Below are positions 43,357 to 51,897 of a DNA stretch of 64,000 nucleotides, one piece after another. Below the pieces are notes generated by a model. That model was not told the DNA's origin and did not search any database. It saw only the letters and a list, made by a program, of their open reading frames with translations. Position 1 is the first letter of the stretch, and every line of letters starts with the position of its first letter. A program made the translations under genes and the position numbers. The DNA is from Actinacidiphila sp. DG2A-62 (GTDB taxonomy: Bacteria; Actinomycetota; Actinomycetes; Streptomycetales; Streptomycetaceae). Location of the stretch: NCBI RefSeq assembly GCF_035825295.1, contig NZ_JAYMGI010000002.1:310001-374000 (forward strand). The letters run 5' to 3'.

Positions 43357-44553
43357 GTGGCTGAGACGCCAACGGCGCCCGGGTCCGCGGAGGCGCCCGA
43401 CCGGCCGCTCCGGGCGCCGGCGCTGCGTACGGCGATCGCCGGCGCCGGGATGATCGGCCGGGTCCACCTGGACGCGGTGCGCCGGTCCGGCGCGCCGGTC
43501 GCCGGAATCAGCGCCTCGACGCCGGCCCGGGCCGCGGAGGCCGCGGCGGCGCTGGGCGTGGCGCGGGCCTTCGACTCCTCCGAGGAGCTGGTCACCAGCG
43601 ACGACGTGGACGTGGTGCACATCTGCACGCCGAACGACGCGCACGCGCGCCTGGCCGCGCTCGCGCTGCGAGCCGGCAAGCACGTGGTGTGCGAGAAGCC
43701 GCTGACCACCTCGGCCGCGACGGCCGCCGAGCTGGCCGCCCTCGCGGCGAGCAGCGGGAAGGTCGCCGCGGTGCCGTTCGTCTACCGCTACCACCCGATG
43801 GCGGCCGAGGCGCGCGCCCGGGTGCGCGACGGGCGGGCCGGCACGGTGCGGCTGCTGCACGGCCACTACCTCCAGGACTGGCTGGCGCTGCCCGGCGACA
43901 CCAACTGGCGGGTGGACCCGGTGGCCGGCGGACCCTCCCGGGCGTTCGCCGACATCGGCTCGCACTGGTGCGATCTGGTGGAGTGGGTGACCGGCCACCG
44001 CATCACCGAACTCACCGCGCTCACCCAGACCGTGCCGCGCGACGCGGCTCCCGGGAGCGGGAGCGCTCCCACGTCTTCCACCGCGGCCCTGCCCGCCACC
44101 GAGGACGTCGTGCAGCTGCTCTTCCGCACCGACGGCGGCGCGACCGGCGCGCTGACGGTGTCCCAGATCTCCCCCGGCCGCAAGAACCGGCTGTGGTTCG
44201 AGGTGGACGGCGCCCGCACCTCGCTCGCGTTCGACCAGGAGAACCCGGAGTCGCTGTTCGTCGGCAGCCGCGGCGAGAACACGGTGCCGGTGCGCGATCC
44301 CGCGCTGCTCTCCCCCGCCGCCGCCGGCCTGTCCACGGTGCCCGGCGGCCACCCCATGGGCTACCTCGACTGCTTCGCCGCCTTCGTGCGGGACGTCCAT
44401 TGGGCGATCCGCGCAGCCGACGGCGGCGGTGCGGGCGAGCACGACGGCGGCCCCGCGGGACCGCCCACCTTCGACGACGCCGCGCGCATGGTCCGCCTCA
44501 CCGAGGCGGTTCTCGGCTCCGCGGCGGACCGGTCCTGGAAAGAGGTCTCCTGA
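43357..44553 (+). CDS. Gfo/Idh/MocA family oxidoreductase
   Basis: 398 residues, NAD(P)-dependent sugar or inositol dehydrogenase type. The Rossmann N-terminus AIAGAGMIGRVHLDAV and the family motif CEKPLTT (about residue 112) are clear, and the C-terminal beta-sheet domain has FADIGSHWCDLVEW with the catalytic His. First gene of the operon opposite the ROK repressor. GTG 43357 has GGGAGG upstream. An unusual low-complexity insertion (PGSGSAPTSSTAALPATE, near residue 235) contains a perfect CebR-like palindrome at DNA level (44059-44070). Confidence 0.9.
   Translation: MAETPTAPGSAEAPDRPLRAPALRTAIAGAGMIGRVHLDAVRRSGAPVAGISASTPARAAEAAAALGVARAFDSSEELVTSDDVDVVHICTPNDAHARLAALALRAGKHVVCEKPLTTSAATAAELAALAASSGKVAAVPFVYRYHPMAAEARARVRDGRAGTVRLLHGHYLQDWLALPGDTNWRVDPVAGGPSRAFADIGSHWCDLVEWVTGHRITELTALTQTVPRDAAPGSGSAPTSSTAALPATEDVVQLLFRTDGGATGALTVSQISPGRKNRLWFEVDGARTSLAFDQENPESLFVGSRGENTVPVRDPALLSPAAAGLSTVPGGHPMGYLDCFAAFVRDVHWAIRAADGGGAGEHDGGPAGPPTFDDAARMVRLTEAVLGSAADRSWKEVS
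44058..44071. promoter_or_regulatory. CebR-like palindrome inside the oxidoreductase gene
   Basis: CGGGAGCGCTCCCA matches 13 of 14 bases of the CebR operator TGGGAGCGCTCCCA, with a perfect 12-bp palindromic core (44059-44070). It lies about 700 bp inside a coding region, where it could act as a roadblock or auxiliary site, or be fortuitous. Confidence 0.45.
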
Positions 44554-44555
44554 CG

Positions 44556-45475
44556 ATGAAGCTGGGCTTCCTGACCGCCTGCCTTCCGCAACTGCCCCTC
44601 GACGAGATCGCCGCCTGGGCGGCCGGGCACGACTACCAGGCGCTGGAGGTGGCCGTCTGGCCGTCCACCGGCTCCCGGGACTTCGAGGCGAGCCACATCG
44701 ACGTGGCGCACTTCGGCGCGCGCGAGTCCGACGCGGTGCGCGCGCTGTTCGACCGGCACGCGCTGACGCTGTCCTCGCTGGCCTACTACGAGAACAACCT
44801 GCACCCCGACGAGGGCCGCAGGGCCGAGATCGCCGCCCATGTGCGGGCCGCGGTGGACGCCGCCGCGCTGCTGGGCGTGGAGACCGTCGGCACCTTCGTG
44901 GGCCGGCACCCGGGCCTGACGGTCAAGGAGAACATCGCGCTGGCCGAGCGCGCGCTGCCGCCGCTGGTGGAGTACGCGGGCGAACGCGGCGTGAAGATCA
45001 TCATCGAGAACTGCGTGATGGAGGGCTGGCACCCCGACGGCTACCCGGGCAACCTCGCCTACTCCCCGAGCTGTGGGAGTGGATGTTCGACCTCGGGCTC
45101 TACCTCAACTACGACCCCTCGCACCTGCTGTGGCTGGGCATCGACCCGGTGGCGGCGCTCAAGCCCTACGTCGACCGCATTCCGCACGCGCAGGCCAAGG
45201 ACGCCCAGCTCGATCCCCGGGCACGGGACCGCTACGGCTTCTTCGGCCGCGCGGTGCGGCGCGCGGACGGCTGGGACAGCGGCTGGTGGCGCTACCGCGT
45301 GCCGGGCCTCGGCGACGTCGACTGGCGCCGGATCGTCGACACGCTCTACGAGGGCGGCTTCACCGGGGTGCTGTCGGTGGAGCACGAGGACCCGGTGTGG
45401 AGCGGTGACGTCCGACGGGTCACCCAGGGACTGGAGATCGCCCACCGCACCCTGCGCCCGCTGATCGTCGGCTGA
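44556..45475 (+). pseudogene. Sugar phosphate isomerase/epimerase (xylose isomerase-like TIM barrel), frameshifted
   Basis: The gene starts 2 bp after the first oxidoreductase and reads MKLGFLTACLPQLPLDEIAAWA through EYAGERGVKIIIENCVMEGW to NLAYSP. The sequence then continues in another frame as ELWEWMFDLGLYLNYDPSHL, on to the end DTLYEGGFTGVLSVEHEDPVW...LIVG. One base appears missing from the CCCCG at 45065-45069. Restored, it is about 306 residues with the metal-binding residues of AP-endonuclease-2-type barrels (E in IIIENC, D in LNYDPSH, H/E in SVEHED). Such enzymes isomerise keto-sugars or dehydrate inosose. The break is probably an assembly or recent error, because both halves remain conserved-looking. 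Confidence 0.82.
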
Positions 45476-45564
45476 CCCGCCCGGTCCGCTCCCGCCCGCG
45501 CCTGGTTCGCCCTCCCCTGCGCCGAACCCGCACCCGCCCCGCCGTACTTGGAGGAATCGCTTCG

Positions 45565-46311
45565 ATGGCCACGCCCCTGAGCATCCAGCTCTACACCTTG
45601 CGGGACCAGCTCGCCGCCGACCGCGACGGCACGCTGGCCCGGCTCGCCGAGATCGGCTACCGGTCGGTCGAGGCGTACGACCCGATGGCCGATCCGGCCG
45701 GATTCCGCAGAAAAGCCGACGAGTTGGGCATCGGCGTCGCCGCCTCCCACGCGTACGCGCTGTTCGACAAGGAGGCCGACGAGGTCTTCGACGCGGTCGC
45801 CGCCATCGGCACCGACCTGGCGCTGATCCCCGGCGGGATCGCGCACGAGGAGTTCACCACCCTGGACGGCCTGCGCCGCACGGCCGATCTGCTCAACGGC
45901 TTCGCGGAGAAGGCCGCCGACCGCGGCATCCGGATCGGCTACCACAACCACTGGTGGGAGATCGAGCCGCGGTTCGAGGGCCGCACCGCCCTGGAGGTGC
46001 TGGCCACACTGGTCGCGCCCGAGGTCTTCCTGGAGGTCGACACGTACTGGGCGCAGGTCGGCGGCGCGGACGTGCCGGAGCTGCTGCGCGCCCTGGGCGA
46101 CAAGGTGCGGGCGCTGCACGTCAAGGACGGCCCGGCGGTCAAGGGCGAGCCGCACGTGGCCGTCGGCGAGGGCGTCGTCGACGTGCCGGCGATCCTGGCC
46201 GCGGCGCCCGAGGCCATCCGGATCGTGGAGCTGGACACCTGTGCCACGGACGTCTTCGAGGCCGTCGCCCGCTCGCACGCGTACCTCACCGCGCTGGAGG
46301 GGCGCTCATGA
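45565..46311 (+). CDS. Sugar phosphate isomerase/epimerase (xylose isomerase-like TIM barrel)
   Basis: 248 residues, a compact member of the family: LSIQLYTLRDQLAADRDGTLARLAEIGYRSVEAY at the N-terminus, metal/active-site residues in IRIGYHNHWWEIEP, EVFLEVDTYWAQVGG, ALHVKDGP and IRIVELDT. It is much shorter than the neighbouring epimerase, so the two are not a recent duplication. GGAGG lies about 10 bases before the ATG. Its stop overlaps the next start (ATGA), showing translational coupling in the ROK-linked operon. Substrate probably a keto-sugar. Confidence 0.9.
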   Translation: MATPLSIQLYTLRDQLAADRDGTLARLAEIGYRSVEAYDPMADPAGFRRKADELGIGVAASHAYALFDKEADEVFDAVAAIGTDLALIPGGIAHEEFTTLDGLRRTADLLNGFAEKAADRGIRIGYHNHWWEIEPRFEGRTALEVLATLVAPEVFLEVDTYWAQVGGADVPELLRALGDKVRALHVKDGPAVKGEPHVAVGEGVVDVPAILAAAPEAIRIVELDTCATDVFEAVARSHAYLTALEGRS

Positions 46312-47420
46312 GCGGCGGGCCGGTCGGCGTCGCACTGGTCGGCGCGGGGGTGATCAGCACCCAGTACCTGACGGCGCTGTCCACGTTCCCCGACATACGG
46401 GTGCTGGCCGTCGCCGACCTCGACGCCGAGCGGGCGCGCGCGCAGGCGCAGGCGTACGGGGTGCCGGTGCACGGCGACGTCGCGGCGGCGCTGGCGGTGC
46501 CCGAAGTGGAGATCGTGGTCAACCTGACGATCCCGGCCGCGCACGCCGAGGTGGCGGCCGAGGCGCTGCGCGCCGGCAAGCACGTCTACGGCGAGAAGCC
46601 GCTGGCGCTGGCGCCCGCGGACGGCGCGAAGATCCTGGCGGAGGCGCGGTCGCGGGGACTGCGGGTCGGCAGCGCGCCGGACACCTTCCTCGGAGCCGGA
46701 CTGCAGTCGGCGGCGCGGGCGCTGGGCGCGGGGCTGATCGGCGAGCCGGTGAGCGTCGCGGCGGTCACCCAGGGGCCGGGTCCGGAGAGCTGGCACCCGA
46801 GCCCGGAGTTCCTCTTCCAGCACGGCGCGGGGCCGCTGTTCGACATCGGCCCGTACTACCTGACGGCGCTGGTGTCGCTGCTCGGCCCGGTGACGCGGGT
46901 CTCGGCCACCGCCCGGCAGGCGCGCTCGCACCGGGTGATCGGCTCGGGACCGAAGGCGGGGACCACGTTCGCCGTCGAGGTGCCCACGCATGTGCACGCG
47001 CTGCTGGACTTCGCGAGCGGGCCGAGCGCGTCGGCGACGTTCAGCTTCGACTCCGCGGCTCCGCGCCGGATGATCGAGATCACCGGTACGGAGGGCGTGC
47101 TGTCGCTGCCCGATCCCAACACCTTCGCAGGGCCGCTGCGGATCAGGGCGCTCACCGACCCCGGTGAGCAGGAGTGGCGGGAGCTGCCGGTGACCGGCAC
47201 GACCGCGGGCCGCGGCATCGGCGTGCTGGACATGGCGCGCGGTCTGCGCGGCGACGTGCCGCACCGGGCGTCCGGGGAACTCGCGCTGCACGTTCTGGAG
47301 TTGATGTCCACGGTGACCGACGCCGCGCAGCGGCACGAGGTCCTGGGCCTGGACTCCCGCGCCCCGGTGGTGGAGACGCTGCCGGACGGGTGGGACCCGG
47401 TGGCGGCGACCCTGACCTGA
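46308..47420 (+). CDS. Gfo/Idh/MocA family oxidoreductase
   Basis: 370 residues. The Rossmann start VALVGAGVISTQYLTALSTFP, the motif YGEKPLAL near residue 97, and the C-terminal domain FDIGPYYLTALVSLLGPV with TYR/His-type active-site surroundings mark it as an NAD(P)-dependent sugar dehydrogenase. It is distinct from the first oxidoreductase of the operon in length and motif, so the pathway probably uses two oxidation or reduction steps around two isomerisations, as in inositol- or rare-sugar catabolism. Start overlaps the previous stop by 4 bp. No transporter or kinase lies in the operon. Confidence 0.92.
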   Translation: MSGGPVGVALVGAGVISTQYLTALSTFPDIRVLAVADLDAERARAQAQAYGVPVHGDVAAALAVPEVEIVVNLTIPAAHAEVAAEALRAGKHVYGEKPLALAPADGAKILAEARSRGLRVGSAPDTFLGAGLQSAARALGAGLIGEPVSVAAVTQGPGPESWHPSPEFLFQHGAGPLFDIGPYYLTALVSLLGPVTRVSATARQARSHRVIGSGPKAGTTFAVEVPTHVHALLDFASGPSASATFSFDSAAPRRMIEITGTEGVLSLPDPNTFAGPLRIRALTDPGEQEWRELPVTGTTAGRGIGVLDMARGLRGDVPHRASGELALHVLELMSTVTDAAQRHEVLGLDSRAPVVETLPDGWDPVAATLT

Positions 47421-47443
47421 CCGGGGGTCCGCCACCACCGTCG

Positions 47444-47486
47444 CCCGGCCGGCCCACCCGTGGGGGGATGGGTCGGCCGGGTCTTT
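47444..47486 (+). terminator. Stem-loop after the sugar-catabolic operon
   Basis: Arms CCCGGCCG (47444-47451) and CGGCCGGG (47474-47481), extended imperfectly inward, are followed by TCTTT. It lies 24 bp after the last stop and before the convergent MFS gene. Confidence 0.65.
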
Positions 47487-47516
47487 CGCTACGCGCTCCC
47501 CGGGCCCCGCCGCGGC

Positions 47517-48941
47517 TCAGCGGCGGCGCTCGCCGTCCCCGGCGTCCCGCGGCTGCCGCAGGCCGCGGTCGAGCAGGACGAAGAGCAGTCCGGCGGCGCT
47601 GACCGCGGCCATGACCGCGGCGATGGTGTGCAGCCCGGAGTCGTCGGCCCCGGCGTGGAAGAAGACGCCGATCAGGGCGGAGGAGGCGATGGAGCCGATG
47701 TAGCCGAAGGTCCGCATCAGCCCGGCGGCGGTGCCGATCTGGTCCGCCGCGGCCTGGCGGTACAGCGCGGTCTGGTTGGCCGGTGCGAACGTGCCGAGCG
47801 TGACGCCGAAGACCAGGGTGAGCACGATGATCACCAGGACCGACGTGGAGCTGTCGATCAGCAGGAAGCCGATCGCGCCCGCCCCGGAGGCGACGGCGCC
47901 GGCCACCAGCGCGGAACGCACCAGGTTGCGCGAGGAGATCGGCCGCATCAGCAGCGCGGACAGCCCGGTCATCGGCAGCAGGAGCAGTCCGACGGTGCGC
48001 GAGGAGTAGCCGTGCGCCTCCTCCAGCCAGTCGCTCACGCCGTACAGCACCGAGTACACGCACAGCGAGGTCAGCCCGAACCGCAGATACGTGCGGGTCA
48101 GCGCCAGGTTGCGGATCAGCAGGCGCACGTCGAGGAACGGCGTGGCGGCGACGCGTTCCCACAGCACCAGGGCGACCGCGAACGCCGCCGCGACGCCGAG
48201 GTACGCCCACTGCGCGCCGGGCAGTTCGTCGAGGAAGAGCAGCAGGGCGCTGAGCGTGGCGGCGAACAGCGCGATGCCGCCCAGGTCGATCCGCGAGACG
48301 ATCTCCCGGGCGCCGAGCGCGGGGCCGTCACGGCGGTCGGCCGGCAGCCAGAGCACGGCCAGCAGGAAGGCCACGACCGCCACCGGCACATTGACCACGA
48401 AGGTGGAGCGCCAGCCGAAGGCGTCGACGATGACGCCGCCGAGGGGCAGGCCCAGCGCCGCGGTGGCGGTGCCGGCGATCTGGAGGCCGCCGAGCACGCC
48501 GCCGGGCGGCTCGGACAGCCCGGCCTCGCGGGCCCTGCGGCGGATGATGACCATGGCGCTGGGATAGCCGCCGGAGGTGCCGACGCCGATCAGCACGCGG
48601 GCCACCACCAGCGTCGCGATGTCCTGCCCGAAGGCGCCGACGACGCCGCCGGCCAGGACCAGCAGGATGCCGGCGAGGAAGACCCGGCGGGGGCCGAAGA
48701 CCTCCGCGAGCTTGCCGCCGGTCGGCTGCGCGATCGCGCTGGCCAGGTAGAGCGCGGAGACCAGGACGGCGGTGCTGCCGACGGAGACGTGCAGTCCGTG
48801 GGCCATCGGGACCAGCGCGGTGGCGATCAGCGAGCTGTTGACCGGGTTGAGCGCGGAGCCGACGTACATCGGTGTGACGAAACGCCAGTTGAACGGCGCG
48901 ACGGGGGTGCGCACGGGGGATTCTGCCTGCCGGATGCTCAT
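47517..48941 (-). CDS. MFS transporter
   Basis: 474 residues, 12-14 membrane helices. Helix 1 reads FVTPMYVGSALNPVNSSLIATALVPM, then ALYLASAIAQPTGGKLAEVFGPRRVFLAGI (motif A variant) and a motif C-like segment GTATAALGLPLGGVIVDAFGWR. Drug-exporter-like DHA2 group by the early Pro-x-N-S-S-L-I-A motif. It is divergent from a MarR gene (142 bp between starts), the usual layout for an inducible efflux system. ATG 48941 has GAAGGAGGG just upstream. Confidence 0.88.
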   Translation of the reverse strand: MSIRQAESPVRTPVAPFNWRFVTPMYVGSALNPVNSSLIATALVPMAHGLHVSVGSTAVLVSALYLASAIAQPTGGKLAEVFGPRRVFLAGILLVLAGGVVGAFGQDIATLVVARVLIGVGTSGGYPSAMVIIRRRAREAGLSEPPGGVLGGLQIAGTATAALGLPLGGVIVDAFGWRSTFVVNVPVAVVAFLLAVLWLPADRRDGPALGAREIVSRIDLGGIALFAATLSALLLFLDELPGAQWAYLGVAAAFAVALVLWERVAATPFLDVRLLIRNLALTRTYLRFGLTSLCVYSVLYGVSDWLEEAHGYSSRTVGLLLLPMTGLSALLMRPISSRNLVRSALVAGAVASGAGAIGFLLIDSSTSVLVIIVLTLVFGVTLGTFAPANQTALYRQAAADQIGTAAGLMRTFGYIGSIASSALIGVFFHAGADDSGLHTIAAVMAAVSAAGLLFVLLDRGLRQPRDAGDGERRR

Positions 48942-49082
48942 CGCCCTCCTTCCACGGCGGGTCGGGCCGGTCCCCCGATGCCTCTACGCTCCAGGGACCG
49001 GCCGGACGGTCAGATATGAAGTCCAGCCTGTGTAGTTTTACGTTAGTAGTCTGTCCGAAGTATTTCAAGGCGGTGTCCTCCT

Positions 49083-49586
49083 GTGCCCGACGAAGCCGCG
49101 GCTCCCCCGGCCGCCCACACGGCAGCGCGCGACCTGCTGGTGCTCTTCCGGCGGCTGCGCAAGCGGCTGCGCGAGGTGCCCAGCAGCGGGCTGACCCCCT
49201 CGCAGACGTCCGTGCTGCTGCGCCTGGACAAGGACGGCGCGTCGTCCACGACGCTCCTGGCGGCCGCGGAGGGGGTGCGGCCGCAGTCGATGACGGCGGT
49301 CCTCAACGCGCTGGAGGAGACGGGCCTCATCCGGCGCAGCCCCGATCCCGAGGACGGACGGCGGCAGGTCGTCACCCTCACCGAGGCGGGCGCGGAGCGG
49401 GTGGCCGGCGGCCGCGAGGCGCGCCAGGACTGGCTGACCGTGGCGATGGCCGAGCGTCTGGACGCGCGGCAGCTCGCCGTGGTCAACGAGGCGCTGGCGC
49501 TGCTCGGCGAGGTGGTCGAGGGCGGGGCGGCCGAGCCGCCGCCGTCACCGCCGCGGCGGGGGTCCGGAACGCGGCCGGCCCCCTGA
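49083..49586 (+). CDS. MarR family transcriptional regulator
   Basis: 167 residues with the winged HTH at about 38-105: LTPSQTSVLLRLDKDGASSTTLLAAAEGVRPQSMTAVLNALEETGLI followed by the wing DPEDGRRQVVTLT. GTG start 49083; AAGGCGG about 9 bases upstream. It should repress the divergent MFS gene; the AT-rich stretch 49016-49075 between them is the probable operator region, although no clean palindrome was found in it. The C-terminal tail is Pro/Arg-rich and runs into the terminator hairpin. Confidence 0.87.
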   Translation: MPDEAAAPPAAHTAARDLLVLFRRLRKRLREVPSSGLTPSQTSVLLRLDKDGASSTTLLAAAEGVRPQSMTAVLNALEETGLIRRSPDPEDGRRQVVTLTEAGAERVAGGREARQDWLTVAMAERLDARQLAVVNEALALLGEVVEGGAAEPPPSPPRRGSGTRPAP

Positions 49587-49611
49587 TCCCGGGGAACGGG
49601 GTCAGGGGGCC
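49577..49611. terminator. Bidirectional stem-loop between convergent genes
   Basis: 14-bp arms GGCCCCCTGATCCC and GGGGTCAGGGGGCC with one mismatch and a 7-base loop overlap the stop of the MarR gene and lie before the convergent zinc-ribbon gene end. Confidence 0.7.
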
Positions 49612-49684
49612 GGGGGGCGGGATGCCGGGCCGCCGCACGGGCGGTCCGGCGGCCGGACCGGGCGGCGGGGCTCGGCCGCCGGAC

Positions 49685-50344
49685 TCAGCGGCGGGTGCCG
49701 CAGTCCGGGCAGAAGGCGGCGCCGGCCGGCAGCGCCGCGCGGCAGGAGGCGCAGGTGTCCTGGGCGTTCAGCCGGGTGCCGCAGCTGGGGCAGAAGGCCG
49801 AGCCGTGCGTCTCCTGGCCGCACTGCGGGCAGACCAGTTGGCGCGGCGCGGCGGAGTCGAAGGACGCGGCGTCCGACTGCCCGGCGGCGTAGGAGCGTTC
49901 GGCGACCGCGTCGTTCAGGCCGCGCCGGCGGGCCGCGACCGCCTCGGCGGCGGTGTCGGGCGCGCAGGTCAGACAGATGCCCTGGCCGGCGTTCCAGCAC
50001 CGGTTGCACACGTAACCGGTGCAGCGCGGGCAGCGGTTGAAGTGGGTCCGGGCGGTGTCGATCGCACGCCGGAAGGCGGCGTCGCGGGCGTGCCCGTACC
50101 CCGCGCCGGCCAGCCCGTCGGCCGCGCTGGACACGCCGCTGCCCGTCCGGCCGAGCAGCCCCCAGGCCGCGTTGACGCCCTTGCCGACCCAACTGGCCAT
50201 CCGGGCGCCCTGGTACGCCTCGAACGGTGAGCGCCAGGTGTCCTGGCACCGGTGGCAGGAGAACTCGAACTGGAACCCCGCGCCGGTTCCGTGTTCCTCG
50301 CACAGATCACGGTAGTTGTTGCTGAAGTAGATCTCCGCGGTCAC
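49685..50344 (-). CDS. Multi-zinc-ribbon protein
   Basis: 219 residues with at least four Cys-x2-Cys zinc knuckles: CHRC (residue about 30), CPRC...CNRC...CLTC (about 104-127), and a double zinc ribbon at the C-terminus (CPQCG, CPSCG, CASC, CPDCG). The middle part has Ala/Gly-rich helices. Such proteins usually mediate protein-protein or nucleic-acid contacts; the role is unknown. The GTG start at 50344 has GGGGAGG 6 bases upstream. Divergent from the alcohol dehydrogenase gene. Confidence 0.8.
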   Translation of the reverse strand: MTAEIYFSNNYRDLCEEHGTGAGFQFEFSCHRCQDTWRSPFEAYQGARMASWVGKGVNAAWGLLGRTGSGVSSAADGLAGAGYGHARDAAFRRAIDTARTHFNRCPRCTGYVCNRCWNAGQGICLTCAPDTAAEAVAARRRGLNDAVAERSYAAGQSDAASFDSAAPRQLVCPQCGQETHGSAFCPSCGTRLNAQDTCASCRAALPAGAAFCPDCGTRR

Positions 50345-50707
50345 GCTACGCCTCCCCGAGCGTCCTCCGGCCGGGCCCCCTGCCCGTGACCGGTCCCCAC
50401 CGGACGGGGACGCCCCGAACGTCCCTTCCGGTTCTGCGGCGCGCGATGGGCGTCACAGGCGGGGAACACTGTCGCACACGCGTGCGCACCGCGCCCACCT
50501 CAGCCGTCACATCACGCGTGTCCGTCGCGATCCGCCGCGATCCGCCGTCCGCTGGCGCCGCGCCTCGGCCGACCGGGCGTTTTCGGGCCGCCGAAGGCGG
50601 GCGGGGGCGGGCGGCCCGACTCGGCCGCGCGGATCCGGGGTATCCGGAACCGGGGTCCCGGCACCGGGGCCGAAACCGGCAGACAACGAGGAAGGTAGGT
50701 GGCCGCC
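50345..50707. other. 363-bp intergenic region between divergent genes
   Basis: It holds the upstream regions of the zinc-ribbon and alcohol dehydrogenase genes. No terminator, strong palindrome or credible small gene was seen; the only notable detail is imperfect reiteration of GGATCCGG/GTATCCGG around 50630-50650. Confidence 0.5.
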
Positions 50708-51820
50708 GTGCGCGGAGCCGTCATCCACGCCCCGGGGGACGTACGGGTCGAGGAGCGCGCCGACCCGGAGATCACCGCACCGACGGACGCCGTCATCCGG
50801 ACGGTGGCGAGCTGCGTGTGCGGCTCGGACCTGTGGGACTACCGCGGCGCCAATCCGTTCACCGGGCCCAAGCCGATGGGTCACGAGTACGTGGGCGTGG
50901 TGGAGGAGGTGGGCCGCGACGTGGCGCTGATCAAGCCGGGGCAATTCGTCGTCGGCTCGTTCTACGCCTCCGACAACACCTGCGCGAACTGCCGCAACGG
51001 CTACCAGAGCAGCTGCCTGCACCGCGAGCCGCTCGCGGCCTCCGGCTGCCAGTCCGAGTACATCCGGGTGCCGCTGGCCGACGGCACGCTGGTCGCCACG
51101 CCGGAACCGCCCGACGAGGCGTTCGTGCCGAGCCTGCTGGCCTGCTCCGACGTGATGGGCACCGGCTGGTACGCGGCGCTCGCCGCCGGGGTGCGGCCCG
51201 GGGCGACGGTCGTGGTGGTCGGGGACGGCGCGGTGGGGCTGTGCGCGGTGCTGGCCGCGCGGGAACTGCTCGCGGGTCCGCCTGCGTCGGGCGGGACGGG
51301 CGGCGCGGGCGCGACGGGCGCCGCCGCCGGAGCAGGTGCGGCGGGCGGCTCGGGCGGCGGTCCGGGCCGGATCATCGCCATGAGCCGGCACGCCTCGCGG
51401 CAGCGGCTCGCCCGGGAGTTCGGCGCCACCGACATCGTCGCCGAGCGCGGCGACGAGGGCGTCGCGCGGGTGAAGGAGATGACCGGCGGGATCGGCGCCG
51501 ACGCGGTGCTGGAGTGCGTCGGCACCGGGGACTCCATGCGGCAGGCGCTGCGCTCCGCCCGCCCGGGCGGCTCCGTCGGCTTCGTCGGCGTCCCGCACGG
51601 GGTGCGGATCGACGGCGCGGAGCTGTTCTCCTCGCACGTCGGCCTCCGCGGCGGGCCCGCGCCGGTGCGCGCCTACCTGCCGGACCTCGTCGAGCGGGTG
51701 CTGGCCGGCCGGATCGACCCCGGCCGGGTCTTCGACCTCACGCTGCCGCTGGAGCAGACCGGCGAGGCGTACCGCGCCATGGACCAGCGAGAGGCGGTCA
51801 AGGCCCTGCTGCGCCCCTGA
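50708..51820 (+). CDS. Zinc-dependent alcohol dehydrogenase (MDR family)
   Basis: 370 residues. Catalytic zinc ligands are in SCVCGSDLW and GHEYVGVVEEVG. The structural zinc loop SDNTCANCRNGYQSSC has only three of four Cys, with Asp in the first position, as in a known subgroup. The Rossmann motif VVVVGDGAVGLCAV is followed by an unusual about 30-residue Gly/Ala insertion (GPPASGGTGGAGATG onward) between two strands of the cofactor domain. Predicted to oxidise an alcohol or polyol with NAD(P). GTG 50708 (MRGAVIHAPGDVRVEE) is the conserved-looking start; GTG 50699 is also possible. Expressed alone by spacing. Confidence 0.87.
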   Translation: MRGAVIHAPGDVRVEERADPEITAPTDAVIRTVASCVCGSDLWDYRGANPFTGPKPMGHEYVGVVEEVGRDVALIKPGQFVVGSFYASDNTCANCRNGYQSSCLHREPLAASGCQSEYIRVPLADGTLVATPEPPDEAFVPSLLACSDVMGTGWYAALAAGVRPGATVVVVGDGAVGLCAVLAARELLAGPPASGGTGGAGATGAAAGAGAAGGSGGGPGRIIAMSRHASRQRLAREFGATDIVAERGDEGVARVKEMTGGIGADAVLECVGTGDSMRQALRSARPGGSVGFVGVPHGVRIDGAELFSSHVGLRGGPAPVRAYLPDLVERVLAGRIDPGRVFDLTLPLEQTGEAYRAMDQREAVKALLRP

Positions 51821-51897
51821 CGGCGGGTCCACTGCCGCGGGCGGCCCGGGGCGGGCCCCGTGGGCGACCGCGGGCACGCGCGGGTGAGCGGGTCGGT

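Noticed and set aside
49016..49075. AT-rich stretch between MFS and MarR genes as a defined operator
   Set aside because: TGTAGTTTTACGTTAGTAGTC looks repetitive but no clean inverted repeat could be aligned, so it is mentioned only as a probable control region.
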